Shown here in pieces: positions 63,212-64,000 of a stretch of DNA of 64,000 bases. A program made the translations under genes and the position numbers. The stretch is from Mycolicibacterium sphagni. GTDB taxonomy: Bacteria > Actinomycetota > Actinomycetes > Mycobacteriales > Mycobacteriaceae. The stretch's first letter is position 1; every line of letters begins with the position of its first letter. The stretch is from NCBI RefSeq assembly GCF_002250655.1, contig NZ_NOZR01000013.1, positions 62,001-126,000 on the forward strand, written 5' to 3'. The notes under the pieces were generated by a model. It did no database searches. It was not told where the DNA came from and saw only the letters and a program-made list of their open reading frames with translations.

Positions 63212-64000
63212 ATGGCTGACGATCTTGACGCAGTACTGACCGAACTCGTGGTGCAGTCACCGGCCGACCAGCAGCGGTTGGTGGGACTGATCCGTGCGAT
63301 CTGCGGTGACACGTTGTCGCTGACGCCACTGCCGGCCCAAACCCCGGTGAGTGCGCCGGGGTCGGACGCCGAGAAGGTGGTGGCCGAGTTTGCCGAACAG
63401 TTCAGCGTCGACGTGTCGGCGATCTCCGATCGCCAGCGGGAGGCACTGACCACGGTGCTGGGGGCCGGGACGTTCGGGGCCGTCGCGCAGATGTTCTTCG
63501 CCGACTTCCTCCCGCGGGTGCGCAACGGGTTGGAGATCCTGGGGCTGCCGGTGAGCTGGGTGCCCGATGAGCCGGTGTGGGACCCAGACATCGACGCCGC
63601 CGACGTGCTGTTCAATCAGCTGCTGCCGGGGGTGGCACGGCTGCGGTCGCTGGATCCGGTGACCACCGAGGTGGTGCGGCTGCGTGGCGCGGTCGCGCAC
63701 AACTGCCGGCTGTGCAAGTCGCTGCGGGAAAGCAACGCTCTAGATGCCGGTGGCAGCGAATCGATGTACGACGACATCGAGCACTTCGAGTCTTCCGAGC
63801 TGCTGAGCGACGCGCACAAGGCCGCGCTGCGCTATGCCGACGCGCTGATCTGGTCACCGGGGCGGATCAGCCCGGCGGTGGCTGCCGGTGTGCGGGAGCA
63901 CTTCTCGCACGAGCAGGCCCGTGAGCTGACGCTGGATGTGATGCGCAACGCGAGCAACAAGATCGCGGTGTCGTTGAAGGCCGATCAGGCCCGCGTCGCG
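63212..64000 (+). CDS. AhpD-like/carboxymuconolactone decarboxylase family protein (3' truncated by window)
   Basis: 263 codons visible from ATG 63212; the frame is still open at the window end. The C-terminal part has VVRLRGAVAHNCRLCKSLRESNA, with a CxxC-like thiol pair (Cys-x2-Cys) and preceding His as in AhpD-like proteins, then ALRYADALIWSPGRISPAVAAGVREHFSHEQARELTLDVM. The N-terminal 100 residues are a helical extension. It may be a peroxidase-related thiol protein. It starts 7 nt after pmbA and is probably co-transcribed. Confidence 0.75.
   Translation, partial: MADDLDAVLTELVVQSPADQQRLVGLIRAICGDTLSLTPLPAQTPVSAPGSDAEKVVAEFAEQFSVDVSAISDRQREALTTVLGAGTFGAVAQMFFADFLPRVRNGLEILGLPVSWVPDEPVWDPDIDAADVLFNQLLPGVARLRSLDPVTTEVVRLRGAVAHNCRLCKSLRESNALDAGGSESMYDDIEHFESSELLSDAHKAALRYADALIWSPGRISPAVAAGVREHFSHEQARELTLDVMRNASNKIAVSLKADQARVA

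Overview
The window is high-GC actinobacterial DNA from a non-tuberculous mycobacterium (Mycobacterium/Mycolicibacterium). The basis is gene content and order. Read in reverse, it follows the M. tuberculosis order Rv2402, subI-cysTWA1, che1-cysH-sirA, hemW(hemN), Rv2375, hrcA-dnaJ2-rsmE, phoH1-ybeY-era, amiA2, recO-uppS, furB-smtB, glyS, Rv2345, dgt-dnaG, Rv2342/tRNA-Asn, Rv2327-Rv2326c-Rv2325c, uspCBA and tldD/pmbA. I recognised genes by reading the translations and from memory of that gene order; no search was run. I saw no insertion sequences, prophage, CRISPR array or PE/PPE genes.

Layout. 1-4.6 kb: an SfnB-type acyl-CoA dehydrogenase (cut by the left edge), a stand-alone MetE-like zinc methyltransferase, an acetate-family permease, and a divergent MFS exporter/MarR pair around a palindromic operator. 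4.6-15.6 kb: GH15 trehalase-type hydrolase, two tiny membrane proteins, the sulfate ABC importer operon (subI-cysT-cysW-cysA) and the facing assimilatory operon (sirA-cysH-che1), then hemW. Both sulfur operons are headed by short leaderless cysteine-ended leader peptides, pointing to cysteine-responsive attenuation. 15.6-21.2 kb: a small secreted protein, a SulP-STAS-carbonic anhydrase fusion, a divergent OmpR-type two-component system and an Rv2375-like gene. In M. tuberculosis the mycobactin (mbt) cluster lies in this interval; it is absent here. 21.3-32.4 kb: core housekeeping genes (hrcA, dnaJ2, rsmE, a decayed NTF2-like gene, phoH1, ybeY, corC-like, era, amiA2, recO, uppS). 32.4-40.8 kb: zinc regulators smtB-furB, a zinc-ribbon glycyl-tRNA synthetase, a TPM-domain coiled-coil protein, dgt, dnaG, two small proteins and tRNA-Asn. 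41-46.3 kb: two exported proteins, one a 1394-residue protein with a seven-unit YVTN propeller. 46.4-54.3 kb: orphan cytochrome-oxidase-like subunits III/IV, an acyl-CoA oxidase-like FadE, VIT-family and bestrophin-family membrane proteins, and a MarR-MFS-LLM oxidoreductase operon. 54.4-64 kb: an ECF importer with a fused S-component/ATPase protein, the UspABC-type sugar ABC importer, tldD-pmbA, and an AhpD-like protein cut by the right edge.

How they work together. The left third is mainly a sulfate assimilation region: uptake by SubI-CysTWA, APS reduction by CysH, sulfite reduction by SirA, and siroheme supply by the CbiX-like chelatase. The middle is conserved chaperone, translation and replication housekeeping. 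The right third is accessory surface and transport functions. Several genes have a TANNNT -10 hexamer placed 6-7 nt before the start codon, the usual arrangement for leaderless mycobacterial transcripts.
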